In this document: piece after piece, positions 17,091 to 24,779 of the stretch
Position numbering within the stretch: the stretch's first letter is position 1
Layout: the number at the start of each line of letters is the position of its first letter
Assembly (NCBI GenBank): GCA_021414085.1
Contig: JAIOPC010000014.1
Coordinates: forward strand, 124,001 to 188,000
Length of the DNA: 64,000 bases
Source: Actinomycetes bacterium
GTDB taxonomy: Bacteria > Actinomycetota > Acidimicrobiia > Acidimicrobiales > Ilumatobacteraceae
Direction: 5' to 3'
Made by a program: the position numbers and the translations under genes
Notes under the pieces: model-generated
What the model was told of the DNA's origin: nothing
The model's input: only the letters and a program-made list of their open reading frames with translations
Databases searched by the model: none

Positions 17091-18065
17091 GTGACAACAA
17101 TCGACATCAACACAACGTCGCAACTCGCTCGCGAGGTGCTCGACGAGGTGAACCAGGCGGTGGTCGGCAAGCGTTCAGAACTGACGCTTGTCTTGTGTGG
17201 TGTTCTCGCCGGCGGGCACGTTCTGTTCGAGGATTTGCCGGGGCTGGGCAAGACTCTCGCGGCCCGCTCGTTCGCGCAGACGCTCGGGCTGCGCTTCACA
17301 CGCGCGCAGTTCACGCCGGACCTGCTTCCTGCCGATCTCACCGGTTCGTTCGTTTTCGATCAACGCACAAGCGAGTTCGTGTTTCGCAAAGGCCCACTGT
17401 TCACTGGCCTGCTGCTGGCCGACGAGATCAATCGCACGCCACCGAAGACACAGTCGGCGCTGCTGGAAGCGATGCAGGAACAACAGATCACCGTCGAGGG
17501 CGAGACGTTCGCGCTGGAAGCGCCGTTCCATGTGCTGGCGACCGCGAATCCGGTTGAGTATGAGGGCACGTATCCGCTGCCGGAGGCACAACTCGATCGG
17601 TTCCTGCTGCGGGTCAGCTTCGGGTACCTCACGCGCGACGAGGAGTTTCAGATTCTCGCCCGGCGCATGCAACGCCGCCAAGAGTCGCAGCAGCTGCGAG
17701 CGGTCGTCGACGCGTCAACTCTGTTGGCGATGCAAGCGGCCGTCGAAACGGTGATCGTCGACGACGATGTCAGCCGCTATTGCGTCGACCTGGTCGCGGC
17801 CACGCGGCGCCATGCGCACGTGCAGATTGGTGCGTCACCGCGTGGAGCGTTGGCACTGTTGTTGTGTTCTCGCGCTCACGCCGTGATTGCGGGTCGCGAC
17901 TATGTAACTCCAGAGGATGTGAAGGCGGTGGCCCCATCGGCGCTCCCGCACCGGATCACGGTGAAGCCAGAGCTCTGGCTGACGAAGGCGTCCGGTGCGT
18001 CGGTGACCGATGAGGTGTTGGCGTCGGTGCCCACGCCAGCGCCAGGTGGGGCTACGTCGGCGTGA
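17091..18065 (+). CDS. MoxR family AAA+ ATPase
   Basis: 324 aa, GTG start 13 bp after the upstream gene with a weak AGGGA site. Walker A is EDLPGLGKTLAARS (P-loop at 50-55), Walker B LLLADEINRTPPKTQSALLEAMQE-type, sensor 1 ATANPVEYEGTYPLPEAQLDRF. MoxR ATPases act as chaperones that insert cofactors or assemble vWA-domain partners. Here the partner is the DUF58 protein encoded next with a 4 bp overlap. A textbook family member with all catalytic parts intact. Confidence 0.95.
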   Translation: MTTIDINTTSQLAREVLDEVNQAVVGKRSELTLVLCGVLAGGHVLFEDLPGLGKTLAARSFAQTLGLRFTRAQFTPDLLPADLTGSFVFDQRTSEFVFRKGPLFTGLLLADEINRTPPKTQSALLEAMQEQQITVEGETFALEAPFHVLATANPVEYEGTYPLPEAQLDRFLLRVSFGYLTRDEEFQILARRMQRRQESQQLRAVVDASTLLAMQAAVETVIVDDDVSRYCVDLVAATRRHAHVQIGASPRGALALLLCSRAHAVIAGRDYVTPEDVKAVAPSALPHRITVKPELWLTKASGASVTDEVLASVPTPAPGGATSA

Positions 18066-19366
18066 AGTCGACGGACCACTGGCGACCGACTACTGCGCAC
18101 GTTCGCGCACATCTCGGTGGTCTGGTGTTCGCGGTCGTGGCGGTGCTTGCTCGTCGTCCCGATCTGCTCGTGCTCGGCACCCCTTTCATCGCTGCCGCGG
18201 TGTGGGCAGTGCTGTTGCGGCCGACACGTCCGCTCGGGGTCGCGCAATCGATCGGGCACCGAACGGTGCGCGAAGGCGAGGCAACTACTTGGCACATCGC
18301 CATCAGTGACCCGGAGAACCGCGCCGACGACGTGGCCGCGGTACTTGAGGCTCCGATGTGGGTTGATCAACAACCGGTCGATGGTCAGGTGGTGGTCAGC
18401 CCGCGCGACGACGGCCACGACCGGCTGGATGTCTTCATACGCCCGACCAGATGGGGCGTCCACCAAGTCGGCCCCGCACTTGTCGTCGCGTCGAGCGCTT
18501 GGGCGGGCTTTCGATGGGAAGCGCAGAACTATGCCGATTCGTCAATGCTCGTCGCGCTCCCGCGGCCAGCGCAGTTCGACGCTGCCGCGCCGGCCGTTCG
18601 TAGTCCCGGGCTCGTCGGGGTCAATCGTTCGCCGCGCCCCGGTAGCGGCACCGAGTTCGCGTCTATTCGTCCATTTCAACCTGGGGACCGGTTGCGGCGA
18701 ATCCATTGGCCACGTTCGCTGCGCACGGGGACGCTGCACGTCACAGCCACCTGGGCCGAACATGATCGCCACGTAGTGCTGCTGATCGACGCGCTGGATG
18801 ACGTGGGTGAAAGCGAAGGAATCGATGGGCTGGCGTCCAGCCTGGACATCACGATGCGTGCGGCCGGCGCGATAGCGGAGCATTTCATCAGCGCTGGCGA
18901 CCGTGTTGCGCTCGTGGTGCTGGGCGCGCGCGGCGTACAACGAGTGCCACCGGCGAGCGGCTACCGCCATCTGCGTCGACTGCTGGAGGCGATGGCCCGC
19001 GTGCAGCCGGCGCACTCGGTGATCGACGACGGCCGAATGCCTCGCGGGCTTGGCGATGGCGCGCTTGTCCTGATGCTCTCGCCGCTGGTGTCGCCGACAG
19101 CGCTGCAGCGCGCGGTCAGCATTTCCGACCGCGGGTTGGCCGTGATCGTGATCGACTGCCTTCCGGCTGACATCGCGCTGCAGGAACCGGACGATCCCTT
19201 TGTTGGCCTCACCTGGCGCATCGAAGTGCTCAAGCGCGATCGCGATATTCGACGAGTGCGTGAGGCAGGAATCCCCGTTGTCCCTTGGAGTGGCCCGGGC
19301 AGTCTCGATGTCGTACTACGCGACTTGCACCATCGCGTCGCTGGCAGTCGAGCAGGGCGGCGGTAG
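18062..19366 (+). CDS. DUF58 domain protein (vWA-like partner of MoxR)
   Basis: 434 aa, GTG overlapping the MoxR stop. Two N-terminal hydrophobic segments (about 15-55) anchor it. The DUF58 motif GSGTEFASIRPFQPGDRLRR followed by IHWPRSLRTGTLHV is clear at about 200-235, and the following strand HVVLLIDALDD starts a vWA-like fold with a MIDAS-type Asp. These proteins probably pair with MoxR to control cell-envelope or stress functions. It shares one base of its stop with the next start. Confidence 0.92.
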   Translation: MKSTDHWRPTTAHVRAHLGGLVFAVVAVLARRPDLLVLGTPFIAAAVWAVLLRPTRPLGVAQSIGHRTVREGEATTWHIAISDPENRADDVAAVLEAPMWVDQQPVDGQVVVSPRDDGHDRLDVFIRPTRWGVHQVGPALVVASSAWAGFRWEAQNYADSSMLVALPRPAQFDAAAPAVRSPGLVGVNRSPRPGSGTEFASIRPFQPGDRLRRIHWPRSLRTGTLHVTATWAEHDRHVVLLIDALDDVGESEGIDGLASSLDITMRAAGAIAEHFISAGDRVALVVLGARGVQRVPPASGYRHLRRLLEAMARVQPAHSVIDDGRMPRGLGDGALVLMLSPLVSPTALQRAVSISDRGLAVIVIDCLPADIALQEPDDPFVGLTWRIEVLKRDRDIRRVREAGIPVVPWSGPGSLDVVLRDLHHRVAGSRAGRR

Positions 19367-19917
19367 TGAACGACCGGCGCCTGGAAGAGTCGTGGTGGTT
19401 GCTCTCGCGGAGTCGCGGCGTGGGCGTGGTGCTGCGGGTTCTCATCTTGGTGAGTCCGGTGGCAGCGATCGCGTGTACGCGACTTGCGGCCGATCACTCG
19501 CTGCTCGCTATCAACGTCGCAATCATCCCCTTGGCTTTCGTGTGCGTCGTGTATCCGGACAGCCACATCGGGTTGCTCGTCGTGCTCCTCGTCGGGATCG
19601 AGTGGCTGGTCACGGTTGACGACCAAGCGACGCCGTGGTCGATTGGTGTGGCGATTTCACTCACCGTCTTTCACGCATCGGTCGCCGCGGCGACTGTCGC
19701 GCCGCCGGCGGCGCGGTGGACGCGGGCGATGTGCTGGCGCTGGTCGCGTCGATCACTGGTGGTGATGGGTGCCAGCGCGTGCACGTGGGCGGCGGTGGCG
19801 GCAATCGATCGTTATGCGGTGGGCAGTAGCGCCGTACTCGTCGTGGTGTCGCTCGCGACGATCGCGGTGGCCGCGATGTGGGCTCGCGACGGCAGCGTGG
19901 GCGTCAGCCAGCAATAA
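19366..19917 (+). CDS. Integral membrane protein closing the MoxR/DUF58 operon
   Basis: 183 aa from GTG 19366, the G of the upstream TAG stop. At least four, probably five, hydrophobic helices (about 23-42, 47-66, 68-80, 91-108, 130-175) occupy most of the chain. No recognised domain. The position after DUF58 suggests a membrane component of the same complex. Its 3' end overlaps the 3' end of the convergent MBL gene by 14 bp, so no terminator can separate them. Confidence 0.75.
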   Translation: MNDRRLEESWWLLSRSRGVGVVLRVLILVSPVAAIACTRLAADHSLLAINVAIIPLAFVCVVYPDSHIGLLVVLLVGIEWLVTVDDQATPWSIGVAISLTVFHASVAAATVAPPAARWTRAMCWRWSRRSLVVMGASACTWAAVAAIDRYAVGSSAVLVVVSLATIAVAAMWARDGSVGVSQQ

Positions 19918-20647
19918 AGCGGTCGCCCGATGCGAGTGTGACCACTTCCATCTTGCCCAGGTCGAGCGCGGCAAGGTCTGCTGCACTCGAGGTAATGGTG
20001 ACGAGCCCTTCGTACGGCATGTGGCCATCGTGAATCGGAATCAGTCGCGCCGCACCGAGTGCCTGTGCGACTGTCGCCATCTCGGCCGCCGTCGTTACGA
20101 GCTGTCGACCCTTGAACAACACGCCGTTCACTGGGCCGATCGCACAGTCGAACGGCGTTGACGTTTGCGCGTAGTTCGTCACGGCCGCGACGTTCAGCAC
20201 TTCGCCGCCGAAGAAGACTCGCGCGTGCGATCCGTTGATCGCGTAGTTGTTGGTGCCCATCCCGTCGGCCGCAACGTGCTCGGGCACGACCTCAAGCTCG
20301 ACCGTGTCGGTCAATCGTCGGCGTTGGCCCCACGCCAATGTTTCGACGTGTCGGAAGCCAGCTGCGCGGGCGCTTTGCGCCATGCTCTCGTCGGCGACAT
20401 AGACGGCCGTCGTGTCGCGGTGCGGATAGTCCGCGAGCAGATCGATCTCCCAGTGATCCTGCGCCCAGTGGCTGCCAATGATGGCGGTGAGCGCAGGCAC
20501 GTCGTCGGGGCTGAGCGCGGCGATGTCGGAGATGCCGCGGCTGCGGCCGAAGAATGGGTCGGTGAGCACCAACGCATCATCGACCTGAATGAGCACGCTC
20601 GCGTTGCCGAGATTCGTAACTGCCCATCCGGATTCTGTTGCTGACAT
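19904..20647 (-). CDS. Metallo-beta-lactamase-fold hydrolase, second UlaG-like paralogue with atypical metal motif
   Basis: 247 aa from ATG 20647, preceded by AGAGGT and a TATAGA-like -10. Clearly homologous to the protein at 4158: VLTDPFFGRS, IIGSHWAQDHWE, NNYAINGSHARVFFGGEV, IGPVNGVLFKGRQL, IPIHDGH. The metal motif is H60-W-A-Q-D64-H65, again lacking the second histidine. Third gene of the minus-strand set 22972-19904 with the CoA ligase and thioesterase (10 bp from the latter), so it probably acts on a CoA-pathway intermediate or lactone. Confidence 0.85.
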   Translation of the reverse strand: MSATESGWAVTNLGNASVLIQVDDALVLTDPFFGRSRGISDIAALSPDDVPALTAIIGSHWAQDHWEIDLLADYPHRDTTAVYVADESMAQSARAAGFRHVETLAWGQRRRLTDTVELEVVPEHVAADGMGTNNYAINGSHARVFFGGEVLNVAAVTNYAQTSTPFDCAIGPVNGVLFKGRQLVTTAAEMATVAQALGAARLIPIHDGHMPYEGLVTITSSAADLAALDLGKMEVVTLASGDRFIAG

Positions 20648-20657
20648 ACCTCTATAC

Positions 20658-21437
20658 CTATCTGCTAATTGCCCGAGCAACGCCGATCACGAAGACCGCC
20701 AATACCGAGCCTGTTGTGTCGTCGTGCAGCACCACTTCAATGTCGCTCTCGCCGGGTGCCGCGAGCCAGCGCGCCTCCGTGGCGACCGGGTCGTTGCCGA
20801 CCGGCGCCAAGTAGTCGACATTGAGCGATTCGACGACGGCCGGGGCCTGCAGGGTGTGTTCGGCGAAGGCCAGCGCGCTCGCCTCGCCAAGCAGTGTGAC
20901 GAAGGCTCCCTGCACGATCCCACCTTCGCGGCGCACGTCGTCGCCAGCATGCAGTGTCACGCGTCCAGTTGCTGCGTCGGCGACTTCGATCCCGGCGGCC
21001 TCGGAAAGCGGCGCCTCGATCGGTTGTGTCCACGCGCTGCGGTACTTGCTGTAGACGTCGCGGGAATATGGCGTGTCTGCGCGGCGCACGACGAATGAGA
21101 TCAGCCCGGTTGCAATGCTTCCACCTTCGCCGTTGCAAAAGTCGATGCGATCGACAGCCCGTCTGCCGTCGGCGAACAGCGGTGCCGCAACGGCGGTGAC
21201 GGGGCCGACATAGCCACGGGCGGCGCGTCGGAACGAGAACGAGGTCGTCAGCACCGTCGTCACGTAGGCATCGTGCAATCGAATTCCGGAAGCAAGGTCG
21301 GCGGCGAGCATCATCCCCGCAACCAACATCTCGCCGTTGCGTACAACCGCAGGAGAAAGCGGAAGCGTCGCCGTGTCGTCGCGGGTCGGGTGCAGGCGCA
21401 CGCCGATTCGATCGACCAACTCGCCCACGCCGGTCAT
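20658..21437 (-). CDS. Double hot-dog thioesterase-like protein
   Basis: 259 aa. Two hot-dog halves are recognisable. The N-terminal half has MLVAGMMLAADLASG and SFRRAARGYVGPVTAVAAPL. The C-terminal half has REGGIVQGAFVTLLGEASAL and ESLNVDYLAPVGNDPVATEA, the PaaI/4HBT-type sequence with a G-x-x-x-x-L-G-E/D helix. It probably hydrolyses an acyl-CoA. The start overlaps the CoA ligase stop by 4 bp, so ligation and thioester hydrolysis are co-produced, perhaps to recycle CoA from dead-end thioesters. Confidence 0.8.
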   Translation of the reverse strand: MTGVGELVDRIGVRLHPTRDDTATLPLSPAVVRNGEMLVAGMMLAADLASGIRLHDAYVTTVLTTSFSFRRAARGYVGPVTAVAAPLFADGRRAVDRIDFCNGEGGSIATGLISFVVRRADTPYSRDVYSKYRSAWTQPIEAPLSEAAGIEVADAATGRVTLHAGDDVRREGGIVQGAFVTLLGEASALAFAEHTLQAPAVVESLNVDYLAPVGNDPVATEARWLAAPGESDIEVVLHDDTTGSVLAVFVIGVARAISR

Positions 21438-22972
21438 CGCGCGTCGTTCCAGTACTTGTCTTTGAGCGGTTGCTTGTTCAGCTTGCCGGTCGCCATGCGC
21501 GGCAGTGTCTCGACGAACTCCATGGTGCGCGGCACTTTGAAGCCAGCGATGCGGTCGCGGGCGAACTGGGTGAGTTCATTCCGGAGTTCGTCGGTGCCGG
21601 CCACGCCGGTGGTTACCTCGATCGCGGCGTGTACCGACTCGCCCATGTCGGCGTCGGGGATCCCGAACACCGCAACGTCGGCGACGCTCGGGTGCGTGAC
21701 GAGGCAGTCCTCGATCTCTCGCGGATAGATGTTGACGCCCCCGCTGATGATCATGAAGGCGCGCCGGTCGGTGAGGTACAGGTAACCGTCGTCATCGACG
21801 TAGCCGACGTCGCCGATCGTCGACCACTCGGCGTTGAGTGGGTTCCGGGTGTCGCGCGTGCGGTCACTATCACGGTGGTACTCGAATGGCGCCGTCGGTG
21901 GTTTGAAGTAGATGAGGCCGGACTCGCCGTTCGGAAGTTCAGAGCCGTCGTCGTCGCAAATGTGCAGCTCTCCGAACAACGGCTTGCCCACCGACCCCGG
22001 GCGTTCCAGCCACTCCTCGCTCGAGATCAGCGTTGCTCCGTTGCTTTCGGTGCCGGCGTAGTACTCCCAGATGATGGGTCCCCACCAGGCAATCATCTGT
22101 CGCTTCACCTCCGGCGGGCACGGCGCAGCCGCGTGGATTGCGAACTTGTGCGCGGAGAAGTCGAAGCCCGTTCGGTCGGCCTCCGGCAGTTTCAACATGC
22201 GGATGAACATCGTTGGCACCCACTGGCTGTGCGTGATCGCGTGAGTCTCCAATGCGCGCAGCGCTTCGTTCGCGTCGAAGTTCTCCATAATCACGGTGGT
22301 GCCGCCGACGGACTGAACAGCTGCGGTCCAAGCCAACGGCGCCGCGTGATACAGCGGTGCGGGGGAGAGGTAGCGGGTCTGCGAGTCCATGCGGTACACG
22401 TTGACGAAGATGTCGATGCTGTTGCTCAACGTGGGATCGTTGATCTGTTTGCCAGAGAGCGCTCGGCGGATTCCCTTTGGCCGACCGGTTGTCCCCGACG
22501 AATAACACATCAGCGCACCACGCGGTTGCTCGGCGAGCGGTTCTTCTGGCTCGGCCGCGAGAGCAGCTTCGTAACTCTCGAAGCCGGCAGCACCATCGCC
22601 AACGATCAGTCGGTGCTTGCATTCCGAATTGTCGGCAACCGAGGCTGCCGCGACCTCGCCAAGTTGTGCGCTCGCCACGATCGCTTTCGCGCCGCAGTCC
22701 TGAACGATGTAGGCAACCTCGGCGGCGGTGAGATGGCGATTGATCGGCGTCAGGTAGAGGCCGGATCGAATCGCAGCCCAGTACACCTCGTGATACCAGG
22801 CCGTGTTTTCGCTCAGCAGCGCGACGCCGTCGCCCGTCACCAGTCCGGCACGTCGCCACGCACGTGCGACCTGCACCGATCGCCGCTCCAGCTCGCCGTA
22901 GGTCACTCGCTGGCCGGAACCAGCCATGATCAGCGCCGTTGCAGCGGAATCGTGCGCGCCGGGAAACACCAT
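21434..22972 (-). CDS. AMP-forming acyl-CoA ligase / fatty-acid--CoA ligase family
   Basis: 512 aa from ATG 22972. The longer open frame upstream is antisense of the SDR gene. Motifs: MCYSSGTTGRPKGI, YYAGTESNG, IGDVGYVDDDGYLYLTDR, SGGVNIYPREIEDCL, and C-terminal lysine RMATGKLNKQ. The N-terminal MVFPGAHDSAATALIMAGSG fits the family, supporting this start although it lacks a ribosome site. It activates a carboxylic acid to acyl-CoA. Only 13 bp separate its ATG from the divergent SDR ATG, and those bases are most of regulon site 4. Confidence 0.9.
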   Translation of the reverse strand: MVFPGAHDSAATALIMAGSGQRVTYGELERRSVQVARAWRRAGLVTGDGVALLSENTAWYHEVYWAAIRSGLYLTPINRHLTAAEVAYIVQDCGAKAIVASAQLGEVAAASVADNSECKHRLIVGDGAAGFESYEAALAAEPEEPLAEQPRGALMCYSSGTTGRPKGIRRALSGKQINDPTLSNSIDIFVNVYRMDSQTRYLSPAPLYHAAPLAWTAAVQSVGGTTVIMENFDANEALRALETHAITHSQWVPTMFIRMLKLPEADRTGFDFSAHKFAIHAAAPCPPEVKRQMIAWWGPIIWEYYAGTESNGATLISSEEWLERPGSVGKPLFGELHICDDDGSELPNGESGLIYFKPPTAPFEYHRDSDRTRDTRNPLNAEWSTIGDVGYVDDDGYLYLTDRRAFMIISGGVNIYPREIEDCLVTHPSVADVAVFGIPDADMGESVHAAIEVTTGVAGTDELRNELTQFARDRIAGFKVPRTMEFVETLPRMATGKLNKQPLKDKYWNDAR

Positions 22973-22987
22973 TAAAGTGTACTGAAT
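22972..22987 (+). promoter_or_regulatory. Regulon site 4 filling a 13 bp divergent promoter
   Basis: TTAAAGTGTACTGAAT with core AGT-GT-ACT. It overlaps the last base of the CoA ligase ATG (22972) on one side and the first two bases of the SDR ATG (22986) on the other. For the SDR, TAAAGT (22973-22978) with a 7-base gap fits a leaderless start at 22986. For the ligase, TACACT (22981-22976 on the minus strand) leaves only three bases, shorter than normal. One bound repressor would cover both starts. Confidence 0.6.
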
Positions 22988-23894
22988 GGCATCTGAGCTG
23001 GCGGGTCGTGAACTGGACGGTCGAGTAGTCATCATCACTGGCGCAGGGCGTGGCCTCGGGCGCGAGCACGCGTTGTTGATGGCTTCGGAAGGTGCGCGTG
23101 TCGTCGTCAACGATCTTGGCGGTGACTCCATCGGGTCGGGCAACGACTTAACCCCGGCACAAGAGACCGTTGCGGAGATTCGCGCCGCGGGTGGAACTGC
23201 GATCGTCAACGGCGACGACGTGGCCGATTGGGAGGGTGCCAAGCGGTTGGTGTCGGCGGCGATCAACGAGTTCGGTGATCTGCACGTGTTGGTCAACAAC
23301 GCTGGAATTCTGCGCGACCGAATGTTGGCCAACATGAGCGAGGAAGAGTTCGATTCGGTCGTGCGGGTTCACCTGCGCGGTCACTTCTGCCCGACTCGTC
23401 ACGCGGCGGAATTCTGGCGTGATCAATCGAAGGCTGGCATCACCGTCGATCGTTCGCTCATCAACACGTCGTCGACGTCTGGTTTGTTGGGCAACGTTGG
23501 TCAGGGAAACTACGGCTCGGCGAAGGCAGGCATCGCCTCGATGACGATCATTGCCAACATCGAGATGCGCAAGTACGGAGTGCGTGCGAACGCGATCGCG
23601 CCTGCGGCGAGAACGCGACTCACCGGTGGAATCGCATCGACGCCTGTTGCCGACGCGTTCGATGCCGGCGACCCGGCGAACGTTTCGCCGATGGTCGCCT
23701 ACCTCGCCGCGGCCGATTGCCCGCTGAATGGCCAGGTGTACTTCGTGCACGGTGGTCGCATCCAGCTGATGCAACCGTGGTCAATGAGCCACCAGATCAA
23801 AGCCGACAAGCGCTGGACAATCGCCGAACTCCGAGGCGCGACAGAGAAGTTCGCGGAAACCAAGTTCCCAACGATTGAAGCGCTCAGTCAATAG
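22986..23894 (+). CDS. Short-chain dehydrogenase/reductase (3-hydroxyacyl-CoA dehydrogenase-like)
   Basis: 302 aa. Rossmann motif TGAGRGLGREHA (TGxxxGxG), NNAG, active serine in NTSSTSG and catalytic Y176-x-x-x-K180. The HALLMASEGARVVVNDLGGD beginning and the C-terminal part match the dehydrogenase domain of peroxisomal-type multifunctional enzyme 2 (HSD17B4-like), which oxidises 3-hydroxyacyl-CoA. No ribosome site precedes ATG 22986, so it is probably leaderless. Divergent from, and probably co-regulated with, the CoA ligase. Confidence 0.9.
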   Translation: MASELAGRELDGRVVIITGAGRGLGREHALLMASEGARVVVNDLGGDSIGSGNDLTPAQETVAEIRAAGGTAIVNGDDVADWEGAKRLVSAAINEFGDLHVLVNNAGILRDRMLANMSEEEFDSVVRVHLRGHFCPTRHAAEFWRDQSKAGITVDRSLINTSSTSGLLGNVGQGNYGSAKAGIASMTIIANIEMRKYGVRANAIAPAARTRLTGGIASTPVADAFDAGDPANVSPMVAYLAAADCPLNGQVYFVHGGRIQLMQPWSMSHQIKADKRWTIAELRGATEKFAETKFPTIEALSQ

Positions 23895-23931
23895 CGGCGA
23901 CCTTTCATTCGGGCCTGTCCGAAAAGCGCAC

Positions 23932-23973
23932 GTCGGAGGACCGAACAGCCGATTCTGGCACTGGGCATTGGCG
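23932..23973 (+). repeat. Island repeat copy A (42 bp)
   Basis: Starts with GTCGGAGGACCGA, then CCGATTCTGG and GCATTGGCG at the same spacing as copy B (24692-24733); 32 or more of 42 positions are identical. The first 13 bases can fold as TCGG-AGGA-CCGA. A related CCGAAAAGCGC lies just upstream (about 23919-23929). It fills the gap between the SDR and the toxin-antitoxin pair. Confidence 0.75.
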
Positions 23974-24009
23974 ACTGAACTCTCAAGCGCGCACCGCACA
24001 AACGCGCGG

Positions 24010-24384
24010 TCAGATCGGTCGAAGTGGAAGTCGTCGAACTCGCACGCGATCGGCATCGAGAACAACAACGGCCCCCGTTTCAAGATCGGCCGAGACTGCT
24101 TCCAAGTTGGCGACGAGAAGTGCGACCACCTCGGCAGCCCGACGTTGCCCTTGACGACGAAGAAGCACGACCGACGGAGATGCCGCGTTCGTACTCGCGA
24201 GCAAATCCCCGAAGTCCGTATCGCCTGACACGACAACTCTGTTGTCATCTCGAGCGGCTGCCAATATCACGGCATCCGAGGACCGCCCGACGCCGACATC
24301 GCGCACATGGACCGCATCGTGCCCAAGTCGAGCGAGTAGTTCGACCATCGCCGGCGATTGATTCTCGTCGAGGAGAATCCTCAC
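24010..24384 (-). CDS. DUF5615 PIN-like toxin of a type II toxin-antitoxin pair
   Basis: 124 aa. MRILLDENQSPAM (D6, E7) and VVSGDTDFGDLL (D55, D57, D60) are the acidic metal-binding positions of the DUF5615/Mut7-C PIN-like nuclease family. GHDAVHVRDVGVGRSSDA is also typical. It probably cuts RNA when free and is neutralised by the DUF433 protein encoded immediately upstream with a 4 bp overlap. The intact acidic residues argue that it is functional. Confidence 0.88.
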   Translation of the reverse strand: MRILLDENQSPAMVELLARLGHDAVHVRDVGVGRSSDAVILAAARDDNRVVVSGDTDFGDLLASTNAASPSVVLLRRQGQRRAAEVVALLVANLEAVSADLETGAVVVLDADRVRVRRLPLRPI

Positions 24385-24611
24385 GCAGGCTGCCGCAGGG
24401 GAAGTTCACGCTCCTGGACCGCTAGCGCCGCGAACCTTAGGCACTCGGCGATGTCGTCAATTTCAAGGTCGGGATGCTCAGCGACGATCTCGGCATTGGT
24501 CATCCCGTCGGCAACCATCGCCACAACGGACGCCACCGGAAAACGAAGGTCGCGCACGCACGGCACCCCGCCCATTCGTTCCGAGTCGACAGTGATGCGC
24601 GTAAACGTCAC
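24381..24611 (-). CDS. DUF433 antitoxin
   Basis: 76 aa from GTG 24611; the open frame begins at TTG 24635, but GTG 24611 has TACTCT six bases upstream, fitting a leaderless start. RITVDSERMGGVPCVRDLRF, VASVVAMVADGMTNAEIVAE and HPDLEIDDIAECLRFAA are the DUF433 helix-turn-helix signatures. Such proteins bind the partner DUF5615 toxin and the shared promoter. Overlaps the toxin start by 4 bp. Confidence 0.88.
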   Translation of the reverse strand: MTFTRITVDSERMGGVPCVRDLRFPVASVVAMVADGMTNAEIVAEHPDLEIDDIAECLRFAALAVQERELPLRQPA

Positions 24612-24623
24612 GTCCAAAGAGTA
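24612..24623 (-). promoter_or_regulatory. Leaderless-type promoter of the DUF433/DUF5615 pair
   Basis: On the minus strand TACTCT (24623-24618), six bases, then GTG 24611. No Shine-Dalgarno sequence at a usable distance. Confidence 0.45.
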
Positions 24624-24691
24624 CCCGGTGCGCAACCAACCGGTACCGAGGCCCTGGTCAACAGCGACCCCGAAAAGGGCGGATCAATCGT

Positions 24692-24733
24692 GTCGGAGGA
24701 CCGAGTCACCGATTCTGGAGCCAAGCATTGGCG
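24692..24733 (+). repeat. Island repeat copy B (42 bp)
   Basis: GTCGGAGGACCGA ... CCGATTCTGG ... GCATTGGCG, same order and spacing as copy A 760 bp upstream and in direct orientation. A related CCGAAAAGGGC lies at about 24670. It occupies the gap between the toxin-antitoxin promoter and the ATPase promoter, so copies A and B bracket exactly the toxin-antitoxin module. Confidence 0.75.
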
Positions 24734-24766
24734 GCTCTGACGCGCTGAGGGCCAACGGCAGATTGC

Positions 24767-24779
24767 TACGGTTGGCGCG
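24767..24779 (+). promoter_or_regulatory. Leaderless-type promoter of the island ATPase
   Basis: TACGGT (24767-24772), seven bases, then GTG 24780; no ribosome-binding sequence in front of the GTG. Confidence 0.45.

Noticed and set aside
21470-22975. 501-codon plus-strand open frame opposite the CoA ligase
   Set aside because: It is the complement of a gene with all family motifs in the other strand; its own translation has no recognisable domain and is rich in Arg/Val as expected of antisense GC-rich frames.
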